Positions 17,481 through 26,703 of a DNA stretch of 64,000 nucleotides are shown one piece after another. Position numbers and translations under genes: made by a program. The notes beneath the pieces are model-generated. The model saw only the letters and a list, made by a program, of their open reading frames with translations. It made no database searches and had not been told where the DNA came from. The stretch comes from Olsenella_K sp050953285 (GTDB taxonomy: Bacteria; Actinomycetota; Coriobacteriia; Coriobacteriales; Atopobiaceae). The stretch is taken from the NCBI GenBank assembly GCA_050953285.1, contig JBMNMK010000001.1:124001-188000 (forward strand), read 5' to 3'. Every line of letters begins with the position of its first letter. The stretch's first letter is position 1.

Positions 17481-18626
17481 CTCTCTGTTAGACCAGCATT
17501 GACGTAGCCGCTCCCTGCCGTTGCCAATAGTCCCAGAAGGGCTGGGGACGATCGATCATCTGGCGCCTCGTATGCTCGTAGAAGCCGCAGGCGCTCTGGC
17601 CGGAAAGCGTCTGAAGCCCGTCTGCGTCCGAGCGCCTTGCCTGCTCGAGCCAAAGGAACCAGGAGAGGTAGTGGTCCAGCCACTTGGTGGATACGCCGTG
17701 GAATGGGGCAAGGAAGATGCGCAGCCTCTGGTGCATCGCGTTGACCATGCCAAGCTCGCCGTCCTTCTGCAGGCGCGTGTCGGTGGCGGCATGCTCGGTG
17801 ATGCCGAGGGCGGGAAGCACGCGCTTGTAGCCCTGATGGGCGTCGGTCGCCACCCAGGTGCCAGGACCGAGACCCTTGATGGCGTCTCTCAGGGCCTCAT
17901 CCTTCGGCCTTCCCCTGTCGGCCACGCGGCAGAGCTCGTCTCCGGCATCATTGGCTCCGCAGATGACGCAGACCTTGAGGTTGGAGATGCCGCGCGCATG
18001 GACGGCGCCGCCGTGCTTGTGAGGCTTCCTCGGCATCTTGGCAGCACTCCTTGCCCTGTTTCCCGTGAGGGACTCGTCGAGGTAGGCGCCGTCTACCTGC
18101 CAGGAGACCGAAGGTCCGGTCCTGAAGGCGAGAAGCGAGCGCGCCATGACCTCGCAGAGTCTCATGCGCATGAACCAGGAGGTCCTGAGGCACACATGGC
18201 ACGTCTTCGCGCACTGCCTCAGGCTTGAGCCCGAAAGCGTTGCTTCCACGAAGAGCGCCCAGGTCGTGGCATCGAGCTTCGAGGCGGCGAGCAGGCCCCT
18301 GCTCTTGGACGAGAACGTCCTCCCGCACCCCTTGCAGAGCCAGCGCTGGGAGCCGTCGGCATTGTGCCCTTTCCTGATGAAGGAGGAAGAGCCGCACCGG
18401 GGGCATGATCTGGGCGTCGCGCCATCTGCCTGCTTGCCAAGCTCGCGCGCGACCGCCGCCTTCGTGGCACAGATGAGCTCACGCTTCTCCCCGAGGGAGA
18501 GCCCCTCCATCTCATGGAGTATGATGTCCAGCATCCCGTCCCCGTCTCTTCGATGTTGATGTTTGGCGACATTCATCCTAGGGCGGGGACGGGACATTAT
18601 TACGTCAACGCTGGTCTAACGGAGAG
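17481..18626. mobile_element. IS1595-type insertion sequence, 1146 bp
   Basis: Bounded by 26-bp inverted repeats: CTCTCTGTTAGACCAGCATT... at 17481-17506, and its complement with two differences at 18601-18626. One transposase gene fills the minus strand. GC content is clearly higher than in the adhesin around it. IS1595 elements usually make an 8-bp target duplication, but the flanks (AATTAAGT left, TTACCGTA right) do not match, so later change or a deletion at one side is possible. Confidence 0.9.
17488..18597 (-). CDS. IS1595-family transposase
   Basis: 369 residues. An N-terminal zinc ribbon is clear (CPRCGSSSFIRKGH, then CKGCGRTFSS, about 63-95). It is followed by an ISXO2-like DDE/N domain: DGAYLDESLTG gives the first Asp, VATDAHQGYKRVLP the second, and the family's third acidic or Asn residue lies near MVNAMHQRLR. 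The segment WLDHYLSWFLWLEQ is also typical of the family. ATG 18597 is used; an internal ATG (MLDIILHEMEG) could be the true start. The gene appears intact, so the element may still be active. Confidence 0.9.
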   Translation of the reverse strand: MSRPRPRMNVAKHQHRRDGDGMLDIILHEMEGLSLGEKRELICATKAAVARELGKQADGATPRSCPRCGSSSFIRKGHNADGSQRWLCKGCGRTFSSKSRGLLAASKLDATTWALFVEATLSGSSLRQCAKTCHVCLRTSWFMRMRLCEVMARSLLAFRTGPSVSWQVDGAYLDESLTGNRARSAAKMPRKPHKHGGAVHARGISNLKVCVICGANDAGDELCRVADRGRPKDEALRDAIKGLGPGTWVATDAHQGYKRVLPALGITEHAATDTRLQKDGELGMVNAMHQRLRIFLAPFHGVSTKWLDHYLSWFLWLEQARRSDADGLQTLSGQSACGFYEHTRRQMIDRPQPFWDYWQRQGAATSMLV

Positions 18627-18643
18627 TTACCGTAAGCGAAACC

Positions 18644-21547
18644 TTGGCTTTTGATACGCCGCTGGTGGGCTCTGACCGTGCGCAGCAGGTTTCAACGGTG
18701 CGGTTTATTGATGATGTGCGCCCTCGTTATATGAATTCCTGGTTCCAAAATTGTTCAAATCTTACACAAGTTAACACCAACGGCCATCTGTATTTAACTG
18801 ACTTACGCGGTATGCAATTTGTGTTCAGTGGATGTTCAAGTCTTGAAAAAGTATCAGGTTTGGGCGATTGGTCAGGCGGTATGAATGGCTTGAATTTAAT
18901 TAGCGCATTTAAAGACTGTAGGTCTCTTACAGAAATTGATCTTTCTGGTTTAGCAGAATCAGGTGTATCGATAGGTTATATTACGAGTGCTTTTTCTGGC
19001 TGCAGCAGCCTTACTACTATTAATGGTATTGAAGACCTTAATGTTTCTGCATGCAAAAACTTCAATTCGCTCTTCTTCGGATGCTCAAATCTTACATCGC
19101 TTGATTTGTCTCGTTGGAAAACTACTAATATCACGAGTATATCTTCAGTGTTTTTTAATTGCTCAAAGCTTACTAGCTTAAATGTAAGTACATGGGACAC
19201 TTCTAAAGTTACCAACGCAAACACTGCTTTATCGAACTGCACAGCGCTTGAAACGCTCGATTTATCAAGTTGGAGTACTTCCGCTATAACGAATGCATCA
19301 TCTGTGTTTGCAAATGACACAGCATTAAAGAGCGTAACGCTTGGCTCGTCCTTCAGGTTTTCCACTACAGGTTCAGGTGGCCTTTCGGTGCTTCCTACAC
19401 CGACGAACTTAAGCCGAAAATGGCAAAAAGAAGGCGAGAGTATCTCCTATTCACCAAATGAAATGGCTAGTTTAACGGGGGGTGACATCGCAGGCACTTG
19501 GGTGTGGGCTAAAACTATTTACACCATAGACTTCAATGCAAATGGCGGTTCGGGAAGTATGGCAGATCAAACGTCTGTCGAAGGAGCATCTGTTGCACTT
19601 CCTGCCAATACATTCTATCGCCCTGCGTATGACTTTATCGGTTGGAATACCTCTGCTGACGGTACGGGTACTTCATATGAAAACGGTGCAACTATCACGC
19701 CGAAAGAAAATATAACCCTCTATGCACAGTGGAAGCAAAAGAGTGGTACTGCCACTGCAGAAGATGGCGTCTATACCGTTCACTTAAAAGCTGGAGAACG
19801 GGCGGTATTTGCCAACTTGCCAGCGGGTGCCACCTATCAGGTATCAGAAGACCCATTGGCCAATTGGGTGCTGTCAGAAAAATCTGCTGATGCGGGCACC
19901 ATTGCTTCAACGGAAGTTGTGACAGCATCATTTACTAATACGTATAGTAAGAGGTCGATCAGTGCGAGCTTGTCTGCGACCAAGACGCTGGATGGTGCCG
20001 CGCCTGAGGATAATGCGTTTAGCTTCCAATTGAAAGATTCACAAGGTAACGTCATCCAAACCAAGCCTAACCAAGGTACGGGTGTGATGTTTGACCCGCT
20101 TAGCTATACAGCGGCAGGAACGTACAGCTATACCATTACTGAAGTTGCGGGAAGTGACGATGCTATCTCGTACGACACTCATACTGAAGAAGCAACGGTA
20201 GCCGTTGTAGATGACAATGGCGTGCTTTCTGCTTCCGTTGCTTATGGTGATGCTACGCAAGGCACATCAACTGCCGCGGCTTTTGCAAACAAGACAAAGC
20301 CAGGCAATTTAACCATTACCAAGCATGTGTCAATACCTTCTGGTAGCTCGCAGGAAGAACAAGCGCAGAAGTTCAAATTTAAGGTGACGCTTCTGAACCA
20401 CGGGAGTGAGCTTACTGGTAGCTACAACGTGAATGGGGCGAACGAGACCAACATCATAAGTGGTGGAACACTTACGATATTGGGCAACAACAGTGCAACC
20501 ATAGAAGGCCTGCCAGCAGGCACCATGTACTCAGTGGAAGAAATTGATATACCTTCTGGATGGACTCAAACATCATCTACAGCTACGGCAGGAAGTATCC
20601 CCGCTGGTAAAACCAGTACGGCATCATTCACTGATAGCTATGAAGCTTCTGGCTCTGTTACCATTCGTGCTACAAAGCAATTTATAGGTGGACAGCTTGA
20701 ATCGGGTGCTTTTACCTTTGAATTGCTTGATGCTGACAAACAGCATGTACTTCAAGCGGTTACGAATGGTACGGGCGGTGATGCCTCTGCAGTTACGTTT
20801 TCACCAATAGACTATGCGCTTGATGCCCAAAGCCAGCAGGTAGGCGAGCATACCTATTACATTCATGAAGTGTCAGATGCCAGCGAGACGGCAATTGACT
20901 TTGATGGCAGCTATCAGAAAGTTATGGTGATGGTGAGCGATGCTGGTGCAGGTAAGCTTACCTGTGCGGTGACCTACGGAGACGCCAACAGCTCTACAGC
21001 TCCCATCTTTACTAACACTGGTCATGCAGAGCTGCAAGTGTTCAAATATGATCAAGAGTCTGATGACGGTGTGAAGTTTGGTCTGGCGGGAGCCCAGTTT
21101 GTTCTGTACCAGGGCGATACTTGGACTACCAAGCAAAAAATTGCTTCAGGGATTTCTGACGATAATGGATTAATCTCATTCACCAACAATGATGAAGTAG
21201 TACGTTTGGATGCCAACACATCGTACTGGTTGGTAGAAGAAACAGCTCCAGATGGATATAACAAGGTAGTGCCACAGTATCTCAAAACCGATGACACGCT
21301 TTCTTCGCTACAGTTTGGTTCATGCGTTTTGCAAGCGGATGGATCATATGCCATGCCGGGTACAACTGATAATATCGCCAGTTCAAATAGGGTATTCACA
21401 CTGGAGTTGAAAGATGTGCCTGCAGGATCACTACCATCAACGGGGGGTATGGGCTATATCGGCCTGTATGCACTTGGTGCAACACTGTTCGTACTGAGTA
21501 TGATAGGGCTTTGCTATCGTCGATTCCGTCGCCATGACAATGCGTAG
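18644..21547 (+). CDS. LPXTG adhesin with BspA-like leucine-rich repeats, 5' end removed by IS
   Basis: 967 residues from a TTG; the open frame begins just inside the IS, so the true N-terminus is the 17241 fragment. Order: BspA/DUF285-type leucine-rich repeats (about 1-235, units such as LTSLDLSRWKTTNITS), a Listeria-Bacteroides (InlB B-type) repeat near 285-360 (NANGGSGSMADQ, then LYAQWK), a short Cna-like segment, Spy0128-like pilin isopeptide domains (near 430-545 and 675-790) with another Cna-like domain between, and a SpaA-like domain (about 800-920). The anchor LPSTGGMG near 934 matches that of the major pilin at 1049. Without its signal peptide this copy should not be exported. Confidence 0.85.
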   Translation: MAFDTPLVGSDRAQQVSTVRFIDDVRPRYMNSWFQNCSNLTQVNTNGHLYLTDLRGMQFVFSGCSSLEKVSGLGDWSGGMNGLNLISAFKDCRSLTEIDLSGLAESGVSIGYITSAFSGCSSLTTINGIEDLNVSACKNFNSLFFGCSNLTSLDLSRWKTTNITSISSVFFNCSKLTSLNVSTWDTSKVTNANTALSNCTALETLDLSSWSTSAITNASSVFANDTALKSVTLGSSFRFSTTGSGGLSVLPTPTNLSRKWQKEGESISYSPNEMASLTGGDIAGTWVWAKTIYTIDFNANGGSGSMADQTSVEGASVALPANTFYRPAYDFIGWNTSADGTGTSYENGATITPKENITLYAQWKQKSGTATAEDGVYTVHLKAGERAVFANLPAGATYQVSEDPLANWVLSEKSADAGTIASTEVVTASFTNTYSKRSISASLSATKTLDGAAPEDNAFSFQLKDSQGNVIQTKPNQGTGVMFDPLSYTAAGTYSYTITEVAGSDDAISYDTHTEEATVAVVDDNGVLSASVAYGDATQGTSTAAAFANKTKPGNLTITKHVSIPSGSSQEEQAQKFKFKVTLLNHGSELTGSYNVNGANETNIISGGTLTILGNNSATIEGLPAGTMYSVEEIDIPSGWTQTSSTATAGSIPAGKTSTASFTDSYEASGSVTIRATKQFIGGQLESGAFTFELLDADKQHVLQAVTNGTGGDASAVTFSPIDYALDAQSQQVGEHTYYIHEVSDASETAIDFDGSYQKVMVMVSDAGAGKLTCAVTYGDANSSTAPIFTNTGHAELQVFKYDQESDDGVKFGLAGAQFVLYQGDTWTTKQKIASGISDDNGLISFTNNDEVVRLDANTSYWLVEETAPDGYNKVVPQYLKTDDTLSSLQFGSCVLQADGSYAMPGTTDNIASSNRVFTLELKDVPAGSLPSTGGMGYIGLYALGATLFVLSMIGLCYRRFRRHDNA

Positions 21548-21565
21548 AAAAAAGATAAGAGTGAA

Positions 21566-21601
21566 CTGCGCCCCATCTCATGTAGAAGAGATGGGGCGCA
21601 G
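21566..21601. terminator. Hairpin between convergent adhesin and pknB
   Basis: CTGCGCCCCATCTC (21566-21579) pairs perfectly with GAGATGGGGCGCAG (21588-21601). No T-run follows on either strand; its position between convergent genes suggests two-way termination. Confidence 0.6.
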
Positions 21602-21735
21602 TGAGGGTAGTGGGACTTGATAGCAGGTGCTTCTGACTTATTGTCGTTCATTCACCTGTCAGCTGTGAGTTACTTTTGCGCTTGGTCGACAGTTCCATCG
21701 GATAGGTAATACGAGGCAGCATCTTTTGTGTACGC

Positions 21736-23712
21736 CTACTGCGTAGATGTGCTGCCGCCAGCGTCCGTGCTGTTGTTACCTGAATCTGTGCCAGTGTTGC
21801 TACCGCTTGTGGTGCCCGAGCTTCCCGTGGAAACGCCAATAGTGATGGTTGCACCCTTGCTGGCGGTGCCGGTAGACGACTGCCAAACCACAGTGCCTGC
21901 AGTCTGTGAACTGGATACCTTAGTGGCAGAAACTGTGAAGCCAGCGTTCTGCAGGCGCGTGGTAGCGCTTGTTTGGTCAAGGCCTACGACGCTCGGGATA
22001 GTTATCTGCGAGGAGCCCAAAGATACGGTAATGGTGACTTCGCTGCCCTTGGAAGCTTTGCCCGTGACGCTTTGGTAAGAGACAACGCCTTCCTTGTAGT
22101 TATCGCTGTAATCAGAGGTGACCGAGACCGAGAAGCCAGCATTTTGCAGCGCTGCGCGCGCGTCCTTCTCGCTTGATCCCACTACATTGGGTACGTCTAC
22201 GGATTCCACGCCCTTAGAGAGCTGGTATGTGATGGTATCGCCCGCCTTGACAGTGGTGCCTGCTGCAGGGCTTTGCTGAGCAACATTTCCGGTTTCTACG
22301 GTATCGGAGTAGACCGAGTCTCCCGCAGCACCAACCAGATTGAGCTTTTGAAGTGCTGCTTGCGCCTCAGATGGTGTCATATTGATCAGGTTGGGAACTG
22401 TCACATCTTGAGCAGGCTCCTTGCCCTTGGATATGACCAGGTTGATCTGTGTGCCTTCTGCCGCCTCATTACCTGCATCCGGATCTTGGTCTATAACGAG
22501 GCCCTCTGCTACGTTGCTGTCGTATTGCTCCTTTACCGTTCCACGTGCAAAGTAGCCAGACTGGTCAATCTGCTCCAATGCACTCTCTTTGGTGAGACCA
22601 ATGAGGTTGGGGACAGACTGCGTGGCAGGATGCGTGAGCGCGTAAGCTCCTATGGCTATGCCTATGAGTACCACAGCTACAACAAAGAAGGTGGCGATAG
22701 AGCGGTGCCGTTTGCGCTTGCGTTCAGCATCTTGTTCAGTAGCTCTTTGGCGGTAGTGCTGAGAGCTTGTCTGAGATGCGCTGTGGACACGCGCGAGAGG
22801 CGAGGTGGCATCAGCCACAGGCTTAACGCCTTCTTTGGCGGGGATGGTTGTGGTAGCAACGGGGCTGATAGGTGTGACGTGTGTCACAGATTGAAGCCTG
22901 CCGGCTAAGTAGTCGCGCAGTGCATGGTAGAGTTCATCGGCTGTCTGGAAGCGATCGTTGGGGTTTTTCTGCATGCACTTCAAGATAATGGACTCTAGGG
23001 CAGCATCTACATTGGGATTGATCTGGCTCGGTGGCGTTGGCTGCTCGTTAACCTGCTTAAGCGCAACAGATATGGCGTCATCTCCATCAAAGGGAACACG
23101 GCCTGTTGCAGCTTCGTACATCACAATACCCAAGGAGTAAAGGTCCGTGGTAGGGCCAAGGGGCTTTCCTTGCGTCTGTTCTGGTGAGACGTAGTGAGCC
23201 GTGCCCAAGACCGAGTTGTCCGTGGTGATGTGACTGTTCTTGGCACGCGCAATGCCAAAGTCCATCACCTTGATGTTGCCGTCTGGCTGCACCATGATAT
23301 TTTGTGGCTTGATGTCACGGTGGATGATGTCGTGGCGGTGGGCAGCAGACAGCGCCAAGGCAATCTGTGAGCCAATCTGGGCAACTTTTCTGCAGTCCAG
23401 CGCGCCATGCTTACGTATGCCGCTCTTGAGATCGGTGCCGCGCAGGTACTCCATGATGATGTAGTAGGTATCACCATCTTTGCCCCAGTCATAGACCGAA
23501 ACAATATAGGCGCTTTGCAAGGCCGCTGCTGCCTGTGCCTCCTGCTTGAAGCGCGCAGCAAAAGAGGGGTCGGCGGCGTATTGCGGCAGCATGGTCTTGA
23601 TTGCTACCGTCCTACCCAACACCTTATCCAGACCTCGATACACAATAGCCATGCCACCGGTGCCTATTTTGTCTTGCACTATGTACCGGCCACCCAGAAC
23701 TCTACTTGGCAT
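21736..23712 (-). CDS. pknB: Ser/Thr protein kinase with four PASTA repeats (PknB)
   Basis: 658 residues. The cytoplasmic kinase domain (about 10-275) has GTGGMAIVYRG (P-loop), AIKTM (Lys), IIHRDIKPQNIMV (catalytic loop), MDFGIA (DFG) and GTAHYVSPEQ. One membrane helix lies near 340-362. Four extracellular PASTA repeats begin SVPNLIGL, TVPNLINM, DVPNVVGS and TIPSVVGL; these bind muropeptides or lipid II in known homologues. The end is Ser/Gly/Thr-rich. AGGAGC lies before the ATG. It is the last gene of the minus-strand cluster with the PP2C phosphatase that would reverse it. Likely targets include the FHA proteins and the SEDS-PBP protein. Confidence 0.96.
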   Translation of the reverse strand: MPSRVLGGRYIVQDKIGTGGMAIVYRGLDKVLGRTVAIKTMLPQYAADPSFAARFKQEAQAAAALQSAYIVSVYDWGKDGDTYYIIMEYLRGTDLKSGIRKHGALDCRKVAQIGSQIALALSAAHRHDIIHRDIKPQNIMVQPDGNIKVMDFGIARAKNSHITTDNSVLGTAHYVSPEQTQGKPLGPTTDLYSLGIVMYEAATGRVPFDGDDAISVALKQVNEQPTPPSQINPNVDAALESIILKCMQKNPNDRFQTADELYHALRDYLAGRLQSVTHVTPISPVATTTIPAKEGVKPVADATSPLARVHSASQTSSQHYRQRATEQDAERKRKRHRSIATFFVVAVVLIGIAIGAYALTHPATQSVPNLIGLTKESALEQIDQSGYFARGTVKEQYDSNVAEGLVIDQDPDAGNEAAEGTQINLVISKGKEPAQDVTVPNLINMTPSEAQAALQKLNLVGAAGDSVYSDTVETGNVAQQSPAAGTTVKAGDTITYQLSKGVESVDVPNVVGSSEKDARAALQNAGFSVSVTSDYSDNYKEGVVSYQSVTGKASKGSEVTITVSLGSSQITIPSVVGLDQTSATTRLQNAGFTVSATKVSSSQTAGTVVWQSSTGTASKGATITIGVSTGSSGTTSGSNTGTDSGNNSTDAGGSTSTQ

Positions 23713-23844
23713 CCACTGCTCCTATCACATACGCGGCAACGTCCACGCTTAAGACCTAACTTAACCTTTACCCCTCAAATGCTGCTCAGCCGCACCACTG
23801 CGTATGGCGTCTGAGCAAAAAACGTAATCTCTCTGCTCTCTTCA

Positions 23845-26685
23845 TCACTTTGCTGCCCCCGCAGACTGCACGGCCAGGCACTGTGCTAAGACAGTGCCTG
23901 CCACGCGGGTGGCCACGCCGGTCACATCGGTGCCATTTCCTTCTATGCAGATAGATATGGCCAGCGTGGGTTTGTCGTATGGTGCAAACCCTACAAAGAG
24001 TGAATTGATGGAGTCATTACCCACCTGTGCGGTGCCTGTTTTGCCTGCAACCTGGTAGCCGCTTACGCGCGCAGCCGTACCGGTGCCAGAACTGACAACT
24101 TCCAGCATGGCTTCTTTCACAGAGGCGGCCGTTTGTGAGGAGACCACCTGCCCTAAGGACTTGGGCGTTGTGGTGGAGCTCACCACGCCTTCAGGTGAGA
24201 GGATATGGTTTACCACATAGGGGTTCATAGCAATACCGCCGTTGGCAATAGCAGCCGCCATCACGGCGTTTTGCATGACCGTAGTCTGAGGTCCTGCAGG
24301 GCTTGCGTGCTCACCCACTGGCTGGCCGCAGGCTGCCCATGCCGTCTCCCAGGTGGTCATCTCCTGGGGCTCAGGCATGAGTGATGCCGTGCAGGTAAAG
24401 TCTTGTCCCAGCGCCTGGCCATAGCCAAATGCCTTGGCATAGCGAACCAGGGTATCTGCACCCATCTGGTCTCCCAGCTGGCCATAGACGGTGTTGGCAG
24501 AGTAGGCCAGCGCCTGTTTAAGGGTGAGCTCACCATAATCTGCCGAGCGGTCATTGGTCACCACCTGGCCGCCAATGTCTATAGAGGCGGGAGCAGAGAA
24601 GGTGCTGTCCAGACTTGCTGCGCCTGAATCAAGGGCGGCGGAGAGCGTGAGCACCTTAAAGGTGGATCCTGGTGCATAGAGCTGGGTGGTGCGATCTACC
24701 AGAGAAGATCCACCAGAATTGATGGCCGCATCTATGTTGTCCAAGTCATAGCCGGGGTTGGATGCCTTGGCAAGCACCGCTCCTGTGCTGGGGTCTAACA
24801 CCACGATGGCGCCTTGGTAACCCTGCAAGGCATCTTCTGCGGCTTGCTGCATCTGGTAGTTGAGTGTCAAGACCACAGAAGAGCCAGAGGTTCTAATGCC
24901 TGCTAACGAGTTGATAGCACCCGACCACGTTGAGTAGTTGGCATTGCCTGAGAGCGTGTCATTGAAGCTTGCTTCAATACCCGTTGCGCCATACTGCGTG
25001 GAGATGTAGCCAATGGTGTGTGCGGCAATGGATCCATGGGGGTATGAGCGCACGTAGGTGCCGTCTTCACGCCTGAGACTCTCTGCCAGAGTTTGTCCAT
25101 CAGACGTGATGATGGCTCCGCGCTGCAGATAGGCAGTCTTGCGGATGGTGTGGTTGTTGCTGGGCATCTCCTGGATGGTCTTGGCTTGGATGACCTGTAT
25201 GTAGGTGAGATTTGCAATCAAGAGTGCAAAGAAGATCGTGAACAGCGTGATGAGCCTGGTCAGGCGGTTGCCCAGCGCCACGCGGCCCAAGACGCCAGAC
25301 TCGGGCGTGTCAAGACCAAAGCGACCGCGCACGTGTGAGCCGTGAGCAACCTCTGCCACACGGCTGGCCTCGCCGGGCAATACGCGGGATGTGGTGGTGG
25401 AAGAGAGCTCAATGTCTCTACCGGTTCCCTCATCGCCTGCACGCAGAAGCAGACCTACAATGATGAAGCTTGCCAAAAGTGACGAGCCGCCTTGGCTCAT
25501 GAAGGGCAGAGTCACGCCTGTTAAGGGAAGCAGGCGCGTGGTGCCGCCTATGATGAGAAATGCCTGGAACGCAATGGCGCAGGTAAGACCTACTGCGGTG
25601 AAGGCAGATATGTCAGATTTTGCTCGGGCAGCGGTGGCAAAGCCGCGCGTGGCAAAGATCATGTAGGCAATGATCACCGCAGAAGCACCCAGAAGACCCA
25701 TCTCTTCTCCTATTGCAGAGAAGATGAAGTCCGATGCCACCACCGGGATGAGGGTGGGCAAGCCCTTGCCAATGCCTGAGCCTATGAGCTCACCATCTGC
25801 CAGGGAGTAGAGCGATTGAATGAGCTGGTAGCCGCCGTCTGGATTGCCAAAGGGGTCAAGCCAGATCTGGATACGGTTTTGGACATGGGCAAAGTTGTGA
25901 TAGCAGAAGACGCCGCCTACGGCCAGCATGACCAAAAAGACCAACACATAGGACATGCGGCCGGTAGCCACGTAGAGCATCACAATAAAGAAGGTGAATA
26001 AGAGCAGGGCGCTGCCCAAATCACGCTCAAAGATGACAACCAGCAAGCTCAAGCCCCACATTACAAAGATGGGCGCCAGCATGCGGGGGCGGGGCAGCGC
26101 AAGAGGGCCTACGCGACGCGTGGAAGCACTCAAGAGCTCGCGGTTCTCGGCAAAATAGGTGGCAAGAAAGAGAATGATAAAGACTTTGGCCAGCTCACCT
26201 GGCTGGAAGCTGAACGAGCCAATGTTGATCCAGAGCTTGGAGCCGTAGTGTTCGGTGCCTATGAGCATGGGCAGCACCAAAAGCACCACGCCTACAGCGC
26301 CCAAGGTGTATTTGTAGCGCGCAAGATCGTCCAGGCTCTTGACCGCCACAAGTGTTGCCACCATGGCGCCTATGGACAAGAACAGCCACATGACCTGACG
26401 GATGGCATCGTCGGGCGCCAGGCGCGTCACAAAGGCAATGCCTATGCCGGAAAGTACAAAGGTGATGGGCAAAATGACAGAATCTGCGCCCGGGGCAAGC
26501 CGACGGATGGCCAGGTGCGCTATGGCAAACGCAATAAAGAGCGAGATAGGCACCATGAGCGTCTGGAAATTCAGCGGCGCCTGCGTGTTTGCCACGTACA
26601 TGGCATAGAGCAAGATGACGGGAATTGCCCCTGCACAGAGGAGCAGAAGCTCCGTATTTCTTCTGGTTGCTATTGTTCTTGCCAT
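23845..26685 (-). CDS. Fused SEDS glycosyltransferase (RodA/FtsW) and class B penicillin-binding protein
   Basis: 946 residues from ATG 26685 (AGGTGA upstream; GTG 26694 also possible). Residues to about 420 form a SEDS polytopic domain with the conserved phrases FQPGELAKV, FERDLGSAL (catalytic Asp near 222) and LPFMSQGGSS. A linker and a membrane helix (about 476-500) lead to a class B PBP with dimerisation region and transpeptidase domain: SxxK in APGSTFKV (about 674-677), SxN in YSANTVYG (about 729) and KTG in AGKTGTAQ (about 882). It would both polymerise lipid II and crosslink peptidoglycan. In mycobacteria rodA and pbpA are adjacent separate genes in this cluster; here one reading frame runs through both with no stop. 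Confidence 0.95.
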   Translation of the reverse strand: MARTIATRRNTELLLLCAGAIPVILLYAMYVANTQAPLNFQTLMVPISLFIAFAIAHLAIRRLAPGADSVILPITFVLSGIGIAFVTRLAPDDAIRQVMWLFLSIGAMVATLVAVKSLDDLARYKYTLGAVGVVLLVLPMLIGTEHYGSKLWINIGSFSFQPGELAKVFIILFLATYFAENRELLSASTRRVGPLALPRPRMLAPIFVMWGLSLLVVIFERDLGSALLLFTFFIVMLYVATGRMSYVLVFLVMLAVGGVFCYHNFAHVQNRIQIWLDPFGNPDGGYQLIQSLYSLADGELIGSGIGKGLPTLIPVVASDFIFSAIGEEMGLLGASAVIIAYMIFATRGFATAARAKSDISAFTAVGLTCAIAFQAFLIIGGTTRLLPLTGVTLPFMSQGGSSLLASFIIVGLLLRAGDEGTGRDIELSSTTTSRVLPGEASRVAEVAHGSHVRGRFGLDTPESGVLGRVALGNRLTRLITLFTIFFALLIANLTYIQVIQAKTIQEMPSNNHTIRKTAYLQRGAIITSDGQTLAESLRREDGTYVRSYPHGSIAAHTIGYISTQYGATGIEASFNDTLSGNANYSTWSGAINSLAGIRTSGSSVVLTLNYQMQQAAEDALQGYQGAIVVLDPSTGAVLAKASNPGYDLDNIDAAINSGGSSLVDRTTQLYAPGSTFKVLTLSAALDSGAASLDSTFSAPASIDIGGQVVTNDRSADYGELTLKQALAYSANTVYGQLGDQMGADTLVRYAKAFGYGQALGQDFTCTASLMPEPQEMTTWETAWAACGQPVGEHASPAGPQTTVMQNAVMAAAIANGGIAMNPYVVNHILSPEGVVSSTTTPKSLGQVVSSQTAASVKEAMLEVVSSGTGTAARVSGYQVAGKTGTAQVGNDSINSLFVGFAPYDKPTLAISICIEGNGTDVTGVATRVAGTVLAQCLAVQSAGAAK

Positions 26686-26703
26686 GGTACTCACCTGCCT
26701 CTC

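Noticed and set aside
17521..18228. Long plus-strand ORF (235 codons) opposite the transposase
   Set aside because: It is the mirror of a well-supported transposase in high-GC DNA; its translation has no domain-like pattern.
17473..18634. Target-site duplication of the insertion element
   Set aside because: The 8 bases on each side do not match; only the short string TAAG is shared, at unequal distances.
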